DNA of 64,000 nt, from assembly GCF_021568795.1 (NCBI RefSeq), contig NZ_JAKGUE010000010.1, positions 25,877-89,876 on the forward strand, in the 5' to 3' direction. Each line of letters opens with the position of its first letter. The stretch's first letter is position 1. Shown here piece after piece: positions 15,295 through 24,814 of the stretch. The DNA comes from Dethiosulfovibrio faecalis. Its GTDB lineage: Bacteria > Synergistota > Synergistia > Synergistales > Dethiosulfovibrionaceae. The notes beneath the pieces were generated by a model. That model saw only the letters and a program-made list of their open reading frames with translations. It was not told the DNA's origin and ran no database searches. The translations under genes and the position numbers were made by a program.

Positions 15295-16590
15295 CTAAAT
15301 TTCCACCGTCTCTCTCATCTTCTCTATCTCCTCGATCAGAGGAGCCTCCACGTCGGACTTCAAATCGAGTTTTACAAGTCGACCATCTCTCACTACCTGG
15401 GAGGCTCCTACGAAAAGATGAACCGTATTTCCGTCTCTATCGTCCACCCTGAAATCGCATAGACGGCCCGGCCTGAGAGGTCCGATCTTTCTATCTCCGA
15501 AGGCAAAGGCCCCCTTCCCGATCTCATCGATCACGGGACGTGAGACAACCCCATCGTATCGATTCCTAAGGAAGGATCTCTCTTTCTCCAACGACAGATC
15601 GTCGTTGCTGGCCTCTCCATCGGTTCCGAGAAACAGGGGAATAGAGGAATCGACCAGGCCTGGAAGGTCGGGAAAACCGACTCCCACTCTATCGTTCATC
15701 CTGGGATTCAATACTGCGGAAAGCCCTCTATCGGCCATCAAGGCCCTCTCCGTTTCGTCCACCCAACAACAATCGGACACAATCATTTTATCCAGACCAG
15801 GGACCTTGCCGGAACTCACCAGAGAATCCAGGAACTCAACAGGACGACATCCGTAATTATTTAGAGATATGTCGACATCTCCCTTGTCCTCCGATAGGTG
15901 AAACTGAACGGGACGATCCAACTCGTAGCCGATACGAAGGGCGGTCACGATAGCGTCCTCGGTGGAACCGTGCATGCTGTGAATTGCCGGTGCGACCACG
16001 ACATCGGATCCCTCAAGCTCCATAAGCTCCCTGAGAGATCTCTCTCCGTCCTCAACGGTCTCGTAATACCCCTCTTGGGACCTTCTCTTTCCCTCATAGG
16101 CACCCTTGGAAATAACATCGTAGGTCATCCTGCCGAAGATAAGCCTGATCCCGACGTCCCTTGCCGCCGCTATGACTTCTCTATCGTACAGGTTTCCCCT
16201 GCCGTTATGCAGGTAAAAGGAGGCCATGACCGTAGACGTACCATAAAGGGCCATTCTGGAAAAAGCCCTTCGGCATGCCAGTCGAACCTGCCTGGGCGTG
16301 AGAAAGGGACTGTAACGGTAGATGGTGTTACGACACCAGGTTCCCAGATCCCAGGTGGGATCGACCATATCGACATATATGGACTGTTCCGGATGAGAGT
16401 GAGCGTTGAACTGTCCCTGCCGAATCACGGCATCGGACTGAAAGACCCTTACTGGCACCGACCCGGAAACGGTCAACTCTCCCCATCCTACCGCCTCTAT
16501 CCTGTCTCCATTGGCCAATACGTAGCCACGATCGATACGTCCATCAAGCTCTAGAGAACCTACAAAAAGTCGTCTATTGTTCAAAATCAT
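15295..16590 (-). CDS. Amidohydrolase-superfamily protein (ATZ/TRZ-like deaminase)
   Basis: About 431 residues, a TIM-barrel metal hydrolase. Visible metal-site motifs are the HxH in NAHSHPEQ, a His in APAIHSMHGST, a His in QFHLSED, and the Asp in LGTDGEASND. This order is typical of cytosine/guanine-type deaminases and chlorohydrolase-like enzymes. The start chosen is ATG 16590 (MILNNRRLFVG) with GGAG 8 bases upstream; ATG 16620 overlaps the ppx stop but has no ribosome site. It is probably the last gene of the ppx operon. The substrate cannot be named from sequence. Confidence 0.75.
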   Translation of the reverse strand: MILNNRRLFVGSLELDGRIDRGYVLANGDRIEAVGWGELTVSGSVPVRVFQSDAVIRQGQFNAHSHPEQSIYVDMVDPTWDLGTWCRNTIYRYSPFLTPRQVRLACRRAFSRMALYGTSTVMASFYLHNGRGNLYDREVIAAARDVGIRLIFGRMTYDVISKGAYEGKRRSQEGYYETVEDGERSLRELMELEGSDVVVAPAIHSMHGSTEDAIVTALRIGYELDRPVQFHLSEDKGDVDISLNNYGCRPVEFLDSLVSSGKVPGLDKMIVSDCCWVDETERALMADRGLSAVLNPRMNDRVGVGFPDLPGLVDSSIPLFLGTDGEASNDDLSLEKERSFLRNRYDGVVSRPVIDEIGKGAFAFGDRKIGPLRPGRLCDFRVDDRDGNTVHLFVGASQVVRDGRLVKLDLKSDVEAPLIEEIEKMRETVEI

Positions 16591-16619
16591 TCCCCCATCT
16601 CCATCAGAAGATAGGTACA

Positions 16620-18182
16620 TTATACCGCTAGAAGGGAAAAAGTTCTCCCGAAAATTTTCTTGAAATCCGTCATATCCCTCTCGACGGCCCATCTCTCCAG
16701 TTCCCACTCCTCCGGTTCTCTCAGACTCAAGGATAGACGAATCCTCTTGCCCTCGTTCTCAAATATGGCCCCTTCGATGATAGACCGATGGCTTCTGTCC
16801 ATGCTCTCGGCCATCCTCAAAAAAACGCCGCATTTTCTTACTACCGCGATTCCCCAGCCATCGAGACCGGAGATCATTGGGTCGCTTTTTTTGGGCCTCT
16901 TTCCTCTGTGGTAGTTGACCAAAGACGACATAATCTGAAGCTCCATGTCGGTAAAACCCAGCAACTGCGCGTTTCTAACGATATATGCGCCGTGGTGATG
17001 GTGATCGCTGAAGGAAAGGAACATGCCTATATCGTGCAGCAAGGAGGCATAATACAGGAGTTCCCTGGCACCGATCCCTAAATCGTGGAGCCCCAATTTC
17101 CCGGAACTGTCGAACAGATCCAAGGCTAGTTTGGAAATATGCCTTCCGTGTCGTTCGTCAAACCCACACGAGCGCCCCAATCGGAGTACACTCTCCTCCC
17201 TGATGGAAAGTCCCTCGATCAGACCGTGTTTCACTAGATAATCCTCGAGCATGCCGTTTCTAAGGCTCCTGTCGGTCACGGTAACCCTGTCTAGGCTAAG
17301 CTCCTCCATAACGGTTTCCATGATGGCCGCACCGGTTATTATTATGTCCTTTCTTCGGCTGGACACTCCCTTTACCTTTTCCCTCTCGTCGGCGGACATA
17401 GGACATAAAACTCGAGAAACCTTTCTCAACGCGTCCAGGGACAGCACAGGACCGTCCACGGGAACGTCTATCAAGTCGGGAAAAAGCCCGGAGGCGATTT
17501 CCTGTAAATGTCTGGCCGTTCCGGACGACGCGAAGACTCTCTTGAACTGAGACGATCTTATGTGTTTGAGAGAACGGACTCCCCGCCCCCTTACGTAGCG
17601 CTTCATGTCCCTGTAGAGCTCTCTCGAGACAGGGCCAACATAGTCAGAGGGGAAAAAATCGTTGTAAAGCCTTATAGTTCCGGCCTTTAGGGAATCCAGA
17701 AAGGAAAAATCATTCTGCCCCCCCAGGATAAGCTCGGTGCTTCCTCCACCGATATCTATGAAGAGAGCTTCGTCATTACCCAGATGGTAGCCTCTGGCCA
17801 CTCCCAGATGTATAAGTCTGGCCTCCTCCAGCCCTGATATAATTTTCAGATCGAGACCAGCTTCTTTTTTAACCCTGTTGATAAAGACATCGGCGTTTTC
17901 CGCGTCCCTCGTGGCCGAGGTGGCTACGGCCATAACGTCCGAGACTCCCAGGCTCCGGGCCAACTGAGTGAAACGGCTCAACACCAGGATCGCTCTGTCC
18001 ATAGCATCTGAGGTCAACATATTCGTCTTGAACTCGCCCTCGCCGAGACGGACCGATTCTTTCTGGTCCGACAGCACGTGAAAGACTCCGTCGTTACGCA
18101 AAGAGACGACCAAGACCCTGGCGGAGTTTGTCCCTAGATCTATAAAAGCGGCTCTCCTGTCGCTTCCCTCTCCCGGCCCCAT
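16620..18182 (-). CDS. ppx: Exopolyphosphatase / guanosine pentaphosphate phosphatase family
   Basis: A 520-residue Ppx/GppA protein that removes terminal phosphates from polyphosphate or converts pppGpp to ppGpp. The N-terminal ASKHA-fold domains show AFIDLGTNSARV, SATRDAENAD, and DIGGGSTELI, the phosphate-binding loops. The C-terminal HD-like domain (about residues 325 to 500) carries LLHDIGMFLSFSDH with a run of four His. Its length equals E. coli Ppx. It lies downstream of a CHAD gene and ppk1 in one minus-strand unit, so polyphosphate is the most likely substrate. Confidence 0.92.
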   Translation of the reverse strand: MGPGEGSDRRAAFIDLGTNSARVLVVSLRNDGVFHVLSDQKESVRLGEGEFKTNMLTSDAMDRAILVLSRFTQLARSLGVSDVMAVATSATRDAENADVFINRVKKEAGLDLKIISGLEEARLIHLGVARGYHLGNDEALFIDIGGGSTELILGGQNDFSFLDSLKAGTIRLYNDFFPSDYVGPVSRELYRDMKRYVRGRGVRSLKHIRSSQFKRVFASSGTARHLQEIASGLFPDLIDVPVDGPVLSLDALRKVSRVLCPMSADEREKVKGVSSRRKDIIITGAAIMETVMEELSLDRVTVTDRSLRNGMLEDYLVKHGLIEGLSIREESVLRLGRSCGFDERHGRHISKLALDLFDSSGKLGLHDLGIGARELLYYASLLHDIGMFLSFSDHHHHGAYIVRNAQLLGFTDMELQIMSSLVNYHRGKRPKKSDPMISGLDGWGIAVVRKCGVFLRMAESMDRSHRSIIEGAIFENEGKRIRLSLSLREPEEWELERWAVERDMTDFKKIFGRTFSLLAV

Positions 18183-18197
18183 CGAACCACCTCCTCC

Positions 18198-19145
18198 TTA
18201 GATTTCGTCTCCTACCAAAACGTTCCAAAACCGGTCTTCCGAAAGTCCTTGCCACCATTCCATAAAAACGACCTTCTCGGAGGAAAAACGGTCTATCAAC
18301 GAATTCCGAAAGGCGTTCACGTCCGATTCGATCTTGCGAAATCCCCTGACGTGGCCGAAATAAACCCTGGTCCTCTCCTTTTCCTCCTCCAAAAAGACCG
18401 GCAGCCACTCGATCCAGAGATCCAGATCGTGGATAAGCCCAAGTCTATCCTGCATCTCCTTCAGGATAGAGATGGACTTTTTGAAGCCTCCCCCTGTGGC
18501 AGGATCGTATATCTCCATGGTGTAGCGAAGTCTTTTGCCGTCTTTTCTCAGGCGATGCCAGGAATCTCGATTGTATCCGCTCCGCACGAAGGCATCGTGA
18601 CCGACGACCCTCAACGTCCTGTCCTCCAGAGCCGAGTCTATCCACTCCCTGGGGAAATCGTCTTCGCTGCCGTCGTCCAGGTAGCTTTTACCCATCAAAG
18701 GCCTCAGGCGTTCGCTCACATCATTCCAGAGGCTCCACCGAAGGGAACTTTCGGCTATACCCAGTAAAAAAGGATTCAAGGCCTCTCTCCTCTGCCTCAG
18801 TCTGAGAGAAAGCCTATCGCCCCCTACTGTTCCATCATAGCCGCATTTCCCCTGGTCGGATAGAAACTCCATCCTCACGTCCAGGTCCCTGGCCTCTCCC
18901 AAGCCTCTGCCGAGATCCCTGATTCTCCTTCTCCATCCCTTGATATCCGATTCGGAGAACAGACCGTCCATTAGCTCCAATACCGATCGAATCCTTCTGG
19001 TAGCCACCCTGGCCTTATGGAGCCACTCTACATCGGCATCTCCTGATATAAGCTTTCCCGAGCTTTTCCTCAAAACCTCCATGTGGGTCAGCAGGATTCT
19101 GCCGCAGTACGAGTCGTGTCTCTCACGCTCTTTCACGTCACTCAT
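18198..19145 (-). CDS. CHAD-domain polyphosphate-associated protein
   Basis: A 315-residue protein filled by a CHAD domain: repeated conserved His and Arg residues on helices, seen in WLHKARVATRRIRSVLELM, RDLGRGLGEARDLDV and WHRLRKDGKRLRYTMEI. CHAD proteins bind inorganic polyphosphate through these basic residues and associate with polyphosphate granules. The gene overlaps the end of ppk1 by 8 bases and precedes ppx by 15, so the operon itself supports a polyphosphate role. No fused CYTH domain is present. Confidence 0.9.
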   Translation of the reverse strand: MSDVKERERHDSYCGRILLTHMEVLRKSSGKLISGDADVEWLHKARVATRRIRSVLELMDGLFSESDIKGWRRRIRDLGRGLGEARDLDVRMEFLSDQGKCGYDGTVGGDRLSLRLRQRREALNPFLLGIAESSLRWSLWNDVSERLRPLMGKSYLDDGSEDDFPREWIDSALEDRTLRVVGHDAFVRSGYNRDSWHRLRKDGKRLRYTMEIYDPATGGGFKKSISILKEMQDRLGLIHDLDLWIEWLPVFLEEEKERTRVYFGHVRGFRKIESDVNAFRNSLIDRFSSEKVVFMEWWQGLSEDRFWNVLVGDEI

Positions 19146-21264
19146 CCTCCAAAACGGGATTCCAACCCTCTCGATGATCCATCATCCACCTCTGAGAATC
19201 GAAGGCATATCCCCCGTCCGAACAGGAAACCTTGACGTAACTTCCGTCGGGAAGGAGCTCCCAGGCGTTGGCCGTGTCCTCCAGATGTCTCATCAATAGA
19301 TCGTCCACAAGAGATCGACGGAGATTCGGATCCTCTATGGGCGTAAGAACCTCAACCCTTCTGTCCAGATTTCTGGGCATTACATCGGCACTTCCCATAA
19401 AAAGCTCGTCGTCCCCTCCGTTTCGGAAATAGAACATCCTAGCGTGTTCGAGAAACCGCCCCACCAGGGATGTAACCCTGATGTTCTCGCTGATACCGGG
19501 CAACCCGGGCCTAAGACAGCATATCCCCCTCACCTGGAGATCCACCTTGACCCCTGCGATGGAGGCGTTGTAAAGGGCCCTGATGCTCTTAGGATCTACC
19601 AGTTGATTCATCTTAAAGGCGATATACCCGTCTCCGTCGCTCTTCTGTCTCTCTATCTCCCTGTATATCCTGCTGATGATCCCCTTTCTGGTCGTCATAG
19701 GGGAGACCAGGATCTTCCTGTAATCCTGCTGGTGGGAGAAGCCGGTCATGGCGTTGAAAAGCTCCGTGACATCGGCGCATATGGCAGAACGAGAGGTAAA
19801 AAAGCCCAGATCGGCGTATACCTTGGCGGTCCCAGGATTGTAGTTGCCCGTACCTATATGGACGTAACGACGAAGCCTGTTCTGTTCCCTTCTTATGACC
19901 AGACATAGCTTGGCGTGAATCTTAAAACCCAGCAGACCGTAGACGACGTGTACACCGGCGTCCTCAAGCGCTTTAGCCCACACTATGTTCTGCTCCTCGT
20001 CGAACCGGGCCTTTAGCTCCACAACGACCGTCACCTGTTTACCGTTACGACGGGCCTCCATCAGAGCCGCCACGATAGGGGAGTTGGATCCGGTCCGATA
20101 GAGGGTCTGCTTTATCGCCAACACGTTCGGGTCCGAAGCGGCACGCCTTATGAAATCCAGGACGGGGGAGAAGCTATCGTAGGGGTGATAGAATACCAAG
20201 TCCCTTTTCTTTATCTGAGGAAGTAACGGCTCCACTCCCGATAGAGGATAGGGAAGCCTAGGGCGAAAGGGCTCGTCCTTCAAGTCAGGCCTATCCAATC
20301 CGGCCAACTGCATTATACGGGACATCCCCATCTGTCTCTTACATCGGAATATCTGCCACTTCTCGAGATGGAGCCGTCCCATCAGGAAATGGCGCATCTC
20401 CTTTGGCATATCGGAAGAGATCTCGAGCCTCACTACGTTGGCGAAATGACGTCGTTCGACCCCTTCCACCACGGCCTCCATGAGATCGCCTGCATCGTCC
20501 TCGGCGATCTCTATATCGGCGTTTCTGGTGATACGGAACAGATGGGCCTCCAAAACACGGTATCCGGGGAAAAGCGTGTCTATGTGGGCTTTTACCAGCT
20601 CCTCTATCCAGAGGGACTCTCCGCCGCTCCTGAACGTGAGCCCCAACTTACGGTAGACGGAGAACTCGCTGCCGGTAAGAACCGCGACGAATGGCTTAAA
20701 ACTATCAGGGACCTTTACCCTGGCAAAGTGAATTGCCTCGCCGGGGTCCTGAAGCATAACAAGAAAATTAAGACTCAAATTGGAGATCTTGGGAAAGGGC
20801 CTTCCGGGATCTATGGCCATAGGGGTTATAACCGGGAAGATCTCCTTTATGAAGTACCTTCTCAGACCTTCTTTGACGTCCTCGGAGATCTCGGCGTAAT
20901 TTTTTATCGGAATTCCCTTTTCCAGCAGCTCGGCCTTCAGATTATCCCAACAGCTGTCCGCCCGATCCAACAGATAGGATAGCCTGGAACGTATCGCCAT
21001 CAGCTGATCAGCCGGGGACATCCCATCCACCGAGAGCTCCTTGACCCCTTCTCTGTATTGCTGCACCAATCCGGACACTCGGACCATGAAAAACTCGTCC
21101 ATATTGTTGTGAAAGATGGACAGAAACTTGACCCTTTCCAGAAGAGGGTTATCTCTGTCCATGGCCTCTACCAGGACCTTCTCATCGAAATCTATCCAGT
21201 TGAGCTCTCTGTTGATGTATAGACCGGAATTGTGTAAATCGGGCAGATTTTTCGAATCGGACAT
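19138..21264 (-). CDS. ppk1: Polyphosphate kinase 1
   Basis: A 708-residue PPK1, which reversibly makes long-chain polyphosphate from ATP, and of normal family length. The N-terminal domain has YINRELNWIDFD and FHNNMDEFFMVRVSGL. The PLD-like catalytic domains carry the autophosphorylated His in FKIHAKLCLV followed by HIGTGNYNPGTA, and the second His in EHARMFYF with GSADVMPRNLDRRVE. It is the first gene of a ppk1-CHAD-ppx unit, divergent from the PPK2-type gene. Confidence 0.96.
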   Translation of the reverse strand: MSDSKNLPDLHNSGLYINRELNWIDFDEKVLVEAMDRDNPLLERVKFLSIFHNNMDEFFMVRVSGLVQQYREGVKELSVDGMSPADQLMAIRSRLSYLLDRADSCWDNLKAELLEKGIPIKNYAEISEDVKEGLRRYFIKEIFPVITPMAIDPGRPFPKISNLSLNFLVMLQDPGEAIHFARVKVPDSFKPFVAVLTGSEFSVYRKLGLTFRSGGESLWIEELVKAHIDTLFPGYRVLEAHLFRITRNADIEIAEDDAGDLMEAVVEGVERRHFANVVRLEISSDMPKEMRHFLMGRLHLEKWQIFRCKRQMGMSRIMQLAGLDRPDLKDEPFRPRLPYPLSGVEPLLPQIKKRDLVFYHPYDSFSPVLDFIRRAASDPNVLAIKQTLYRTGSNSPIVAALMEARRNGKQVTVVVELKARFDEEQNIVWAKALEDAGVHVVYGLLGFKIHAKLCLVIRREQNRLRRYVHIGTGNYNPGTAKVYADLGFFTSRSAICADVTELFNAMTGFSHQQDYRKILVSPMTTRKGIISRIYREIERQKSDGDGYIAFKMNQLVDPKSIRALYNASIAGVKVDLQVRGICCLRPGLPGISENIRVTSLVGRFLEHARMFYFRNGGDDELFMGSADVMPRNLDRRVEVLTPIEDPNLRRSLVDDLLMRHLEDTANAWELLPDGSYVKVSCSDGGYAFDSQRWMMDHREGWNPVLEDE

Positions 21265-21443
21265 GTGTACCCTCCCTCTCTCGTCAAAAGGACGATAAAA
21301 AAAGCTATAATGAAAATATCGCTATAAATAGAACTAGGCGATCGAGCTCTCTGTGTCAAGAGCTGGGACCTTAAAACAGTCTACAGCCACATCGATAATC
21401 TCAGAGTTACAGAGAGGTAAAAACGAAGGAGGTGCCCTGTATT

Positions 21444-22967
21444 ATGTTGGACAAAATGGATCTTTCCAGAAAGCTGAATAAAGAGGATTTCTCAGACACG
21501 AAAGACGACCTCACCAAGAGGCTGGGAGAGCTCCAGAGAAGACAGAGAGATGCCGATATCCCGGTAATGGTGGTTTTCGAGGGATGGGAGGGATCCGGCA
21601 AAGGGGCACTCATGAACGAACTCATATTGCCCCTGGACCCTAGAGGCTTTTCTGTATATAACGTCACGGACACGATAGTATCCGATAGATTCTACCCCCC
21701 TATGTACCACTTCTGGAAGATGCAGCCTCCGGGAGGGAGGATGGCCATCTACAACCGCTCGTGGTACAGAGAGGCGATGGACTCGTGGCGGTTGAACGAA
21801 AAGGACAGATCGGAACTTATAGCAGAGAAAATGGAGGAGATAAGATCCTTCGAAAGCCAGATCGTAAACGGCGGAACCCTGCTGATAAAGCTGTTTCTCC
21901 ATATAGACAGATCCGAACAGAAGAAAAGGCTTAAACGGCTGAAGAAAAACGATCTGGCCCAGGAGGTCCGGGACAAAGAGGGTCTCAACGCCTACAAAGA
22001 CTACGACCAGATCATGCCTGTGATGGAGACCATCATAAGAGAGAGTGACCGAGCCTACGCTCCATGGACGATAGTGGAGGCACATGACAGACGATTCGCT
22101 ACGGCTAAGGTCCTGTCCACCGTAGCCCGGGCGCTAGAGGAGCACCTGAACAGGGAGAACCCCGTCCCCGTTCACCCAGAGCGGACCGAGGCCAGCGACC
22201 TGGAGGAGAAAATCGACACCCCGACGGTTCTATCTAAGGTCGACCTCTCTCTGGACATCTCTAAAAAGGAATACTCTAAAAAACTCTCGTCCCTTCAAGA
22301 GAGGGTAAGAGAGATGGAATACGCCCTATATCGGGAAAGACGACCTATGATAGTGGCGTTCGAGGGATGGGACGCAGCGGGAAAAGGGGGCTGCATAAAG
22401 AGACTCACCCAGAAGATGGACCCCAGAGGCTATCAGGTAATACCGGTAGGCGCTCCCAACGACCTGGAGAAAAAACACCACTATCTATGGCGGTTTTGGG
22501 AGGCTTTTCCCAAAGCCGGTCACGTGGCCATATTCGATAGAACCTGGTACGGCAGGGTCCTGGTGGAGAGGATCGAGGGGTTCTGCTCCCCTATAGACTG
22601 GAAGAGGGCCTACAGCGAGATAAACGAGATGGAGAAACAATGGCACGATTTCGGAGCGGTGATCGTGAAATTCTGGCTTCAGATAGACAAAGAGGAACAG
22701 CTGAATCGTTTCCAGGCGAGAGAAGAGGACGAGGACAAACAGTGGAAGATAACGGAAGAGGACTGGAGAAATAGGGAAAAATGGGATCAATACGAGAAAG
22801 CAGTAGAGGAGATGCTGTGGCGCACCAGCACCACCTACGCCCCCTGGACTATCGTCGAGGCCAACTCGAAATTACACGCCAGGATAAAGGTCCTCCAGAC
22901 CGTTCTCGACGCCGGACTAGAGACATTAGGACCGAAGGCCCTGTCGAAAAAGACAGAATCGAGATAA
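21444..22967 (+). CDS. pap: Polyphosphate:AMP phosphotransferase, tandem-domain PPK2
   Basis: A 507-residue protein with two PPK2 domains, as in the Acinetobacter/Pseudomonas PAP class. The first has FEGWEGSGKGAL (Walker A) and IYNRSWYREAM. The second has FEGWDAAGKGGC and IFDRTWYGRVL. Class II tandem enzymes transfer phosphate from polyphosphate to AMP, giving ADP. ATG 21444 is chosen; GGAGG is 11 bases upstream, and an earlier GTG overlaps that site. Divergence from ppk1 puts polyphosphate synthesis, degradation and use at one locus. Substrate class (AMP rather than ADP) is inferred from the two-domain layout. Confidence 0.92.
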   Translation: MLDKMDLSRKLNKEDFSDTKDDLTKRLGELQRRQRDADIPVMVVFEGWEGSGKGALMNELILPLDPRGFSVYNVTDTIVSDRFYPPMYHFWKMQPPGGRMAIYNRSWYREAMDSWRLNEKDRSELIAEKMEEIRSFESQIVNGGTLLIKLFLHIDRSEQKKRLKRLKKNDLAQEVRDKEGLNAYKDYDQIMPVMETIIRESDRAYAPWTIVEAHDRRFATAKVLSTVARALEEHLNRENPVPVHPERTEASDLEEKIDTPTVLSKVDLSLDISKKEYSKKLSSLQERVREMEYALYRERRPMIVAFEGWDAAGKGGCIKRLTQKMDPRGYQVIPVGAPNDLEKKHHYLWRFWEAFPKAGHVAIFDRTWYGRVLVERIEGFCSPIDWKRAYSEINEMEKQWHDFGAVIVKFWLQIDKEEQLNRFQAREEDEDKQWKITEEDWRNREKWDQYEKAVEEMLWRTSTTYAPWTIVEANSKLHARIKVLQTVLDAGLETLGPKALSKKTESR

Positions 22968-23013
22968 CATCCATCCGAACCTCATCGAGGACAAGACAAA
23001 GGAGGTAACCCAG

Positions 23014-23601
23014 TTGAGAAAAATGATCATATCCATAACCCTGCTGATATTCGTTCTGATAGCGACTTCCGCCCAGGCGGCGGAGTACTCGGCCACCATG
23101 GTCACGAAGAGTTCGGAAGGGACCTTCAAAGCCAAGATCTTCGTCAAGGGGAAATGGCACCGGCACGAACAACCGGAGGCGGTGATCCTTTTCGACGAGG
23201 AAACAGGCAAGACCTACTCCATAGTACCGGCAGAGAAAATCTACATCGAGATGGGAGAGGACGAGGAAAGCGAGGAGAGCCAATCGATTCTCAACTCCCC
23301 AGAGGATCTGAAAATGGAGGTAGGACAGACCATGTCCGACGAGGACGGAAAGATAGAGAGGCTTCCATCGGAGACCGTCGGAAAGTATAGATGCGACGTA
23401 TACAGACATACTCCCCAGGAGGAGGATTTCGGACCTTCCACCATATGGTTCTCACCCAAACTCAAGACCGCCGTCAAGGCCGTGTCGGAGACGCCTATGG
23501 GGACGATCACAATGGAATACGTCGATATAAAGGAAGGACCTCAGGACGAAAAACTGTTTACTATACCCGAGGGTTACAGTAAAATGGAGCTCAATTTCTG
23601 A
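23014..23601 (+). CDS. Exported DUF4412-like protein
   Basis: A 195-residue protein with TTG start (GGAGG 8 bases upstream). It has a clear signal peptide (IISITLLIFVLIATSAQA) and a beta-rich body resembling DUF4412 / outer-membrane lipoprotein-sorting-like domains (TFKAKIFVKGKWHRHE, ETVGKYRCDVYRHT, IWFSPKLKTAVK). There is no lipobox Cys, so it is a soluble periplasmic protein. It follows the pap gene by 46 bases and ends before a strong terminator, so the two may share a transcript. The role is unknown; a lipid or lipoprotein carrier role is possible by fold. Confidence 0.7.
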   Translation: MRKMIISITLLIFVLIATSAQAAEYSATMVTKSSEGTFKAKIFVKGKWHRHEQPEAVILFDEETGKTYSIVPAEKIYIEMGEDEESEESQSILNSPEDLKMEVGQTMSDEDGKIERLPSETVGKYRCDVYRHTPQEEDFGPSTIWFSPKLKTAVKAVSETPMGTITMEYVDIKEGPQDEKLFTIPEGYSKMELNF

Positions 23602-23610
23602 GATAACCGG

Positions 23611-23636
23611 ACCGGAGCCTAAGGCTCCGGTTTTTT
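23611..23636 (+). terminator. Intrinsic terminator
   Basis: A 9-bp stem ACCGGAGCC / GGCTCCGGT with a 3-base TAA loop, followed by a run of T, just after the DUF4412-like gene. Confidence 0.9.
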
Positions 23637-23744
23637 ATCGAAGCATTTCAGACCAGGTACTATGAATAGGCGCTTTTTATCGTATAATGATAACTCCCTG
23701 CAGGCCAAGAGGTTAGAGACAAGAGTAAAAAAGGAGGAATCATC

Positions 23745-24770
23745 GTGGAGAGAAGAGAAGCCGCGATAGCTCATGTAAGTTACCATTTGCCGGAAAGAAG
23801 GCTGACGAACCGGGATCTGGTGGAGGAATTCGGTACCTGGACGGAACACAAGATAAAGAGCAAGACCGGCATAGACGAAAGGCCCATAGCCGGAGAAGAC
23901 GAGACGGCGTCGGTCCTCGGGGCCGCCGCCGCGGAGAGGCTTTTCCAGGAATCGGGCATACCTAGGGAATCGGTGGACATGCTCCTTCTCTGCACCGAGA
24001 CGCCGGATTACATAATGCCCTCCACCGCCTGCATCGTCCACGATAAGCTGGGTCTAAGGAAGGACTGCGGCGCCCTGGATTACAACCTGGGATGCTCCGG
24101 CTACGTCTACGGACTCTACATGGCCTCGTCCATGGTCAAATCGGGTATGGCCGAAAAGGTGCTCCTTATCACCGGAGACGTCCTTACCAGATATGTCCAT
24201 CCCGGAGACAAGAGCACCAGGACGATCTTCGGAGACGGCTTTACTGCCACCCTGGTGTCCTCCGAACCGGAAAAAGTTCCCGGAACAATAGGCAGCTTCG
24301 TCCTCGGAACCGACGGAGCAGGACACGGCAACCTTATAATTCCAGCCGGAGGAACGGTCTCTCCCTGTTGCGAAGAGACCAAAGAGCTGCACACGAACCG
24401 ATACGGAAACTCCAGGACCAAGGAAAACCTGTACATGAACGGACCGGAGGTTTTCGCCTTCGCTGTCAGGGAGGTTCCACCGGTGATAGAGAGGTGTCTC
24501 TCGGACAACGGGCTCACCATGGAAAAAATCGACTTATTCGTCTTCCATCAGGCGACCCAGATGATGTTGGAGAAACTGCGAGAGATAATGGAGATACCGG
24601 AGGAACGGTTCGTCGTGGACATGGAGGAGACGGGAAATACCGTCAGCTCGTCGATACCCCTAGCCTTGAAAAGAGCGCAGGATTCAGGGAGGTTGAAAAA
24701 AGGCGACACCGTCCTCGTCTGCGGTTTCGGAGTAGGCTACTCCTGGGGAGCCACGGTTATCCAAATGTAA
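23745..24770 (+). CDS. fabH: 3-oxoacyl-ACP synthase III family (FabH-like)
   Basis: A 341-residue thiolase-fold condensing enzyme. The catalytic triad is present: Cys117 in YNLGCSGYVYG, His268 in VFHQAT and Asn298 in EETGNTVSS. It would condense an acyl-CoA with malonyl-ACP to start fatty-acid synthesis. The GTG start has GGAGG 7 bases upstream. It stands alone, not in a fab cluster, so it could instead be a specialised KAS III for another acyl product. It is bounded by its own promoter gap and a strong terminator. Confidence 0.88.
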   Translation: MERREAAIAHVSYHLPERRLTNRDLVEEFGTWTEHKIKSKTGIDERPIAGEDETASVLGAAAAERLFQESGIPRESVDMLLLCTETPDYIMPSTACIVHDKLGLRKDCGALDYNLGCSGYVYGLYMASSMVKSGMAEKVLLITGDVLTRYVHPGDKSTRTIFGDGFTATLVSSEPEKVPGTIGSFVLGTDGAGHGNLIIPAGGTVSPCCEETKELHTNRYGNSRTKENLYMNGPEVFAFAVREVPPVIERCLSDNGLTMEKIDLFVFHQATQMMLEKLREIMEIPEERFVVDMEETGNTVSSSIPLALKRAQDSGRLKKGDTVLVCGFGVGYSWGATVIQM

Positions 24771-24772
24771 CA

Positions 24773-24814
24773 GATAAACGAGGCGTGGTTCCTCGGAACC
24801 ACGCCTCGTTTATC
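24773..24814. terminator. Perfect 20-bp-stem bidirectional terminator
   Basis: A 42-base palindrome with 20-bp arms and a 2-base centre (TC), starting GATAAACGAGGCG. It lies between convergent fabH and the DUF1846 gene and includes the stop codon of the latter. Confidence 0.9.
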
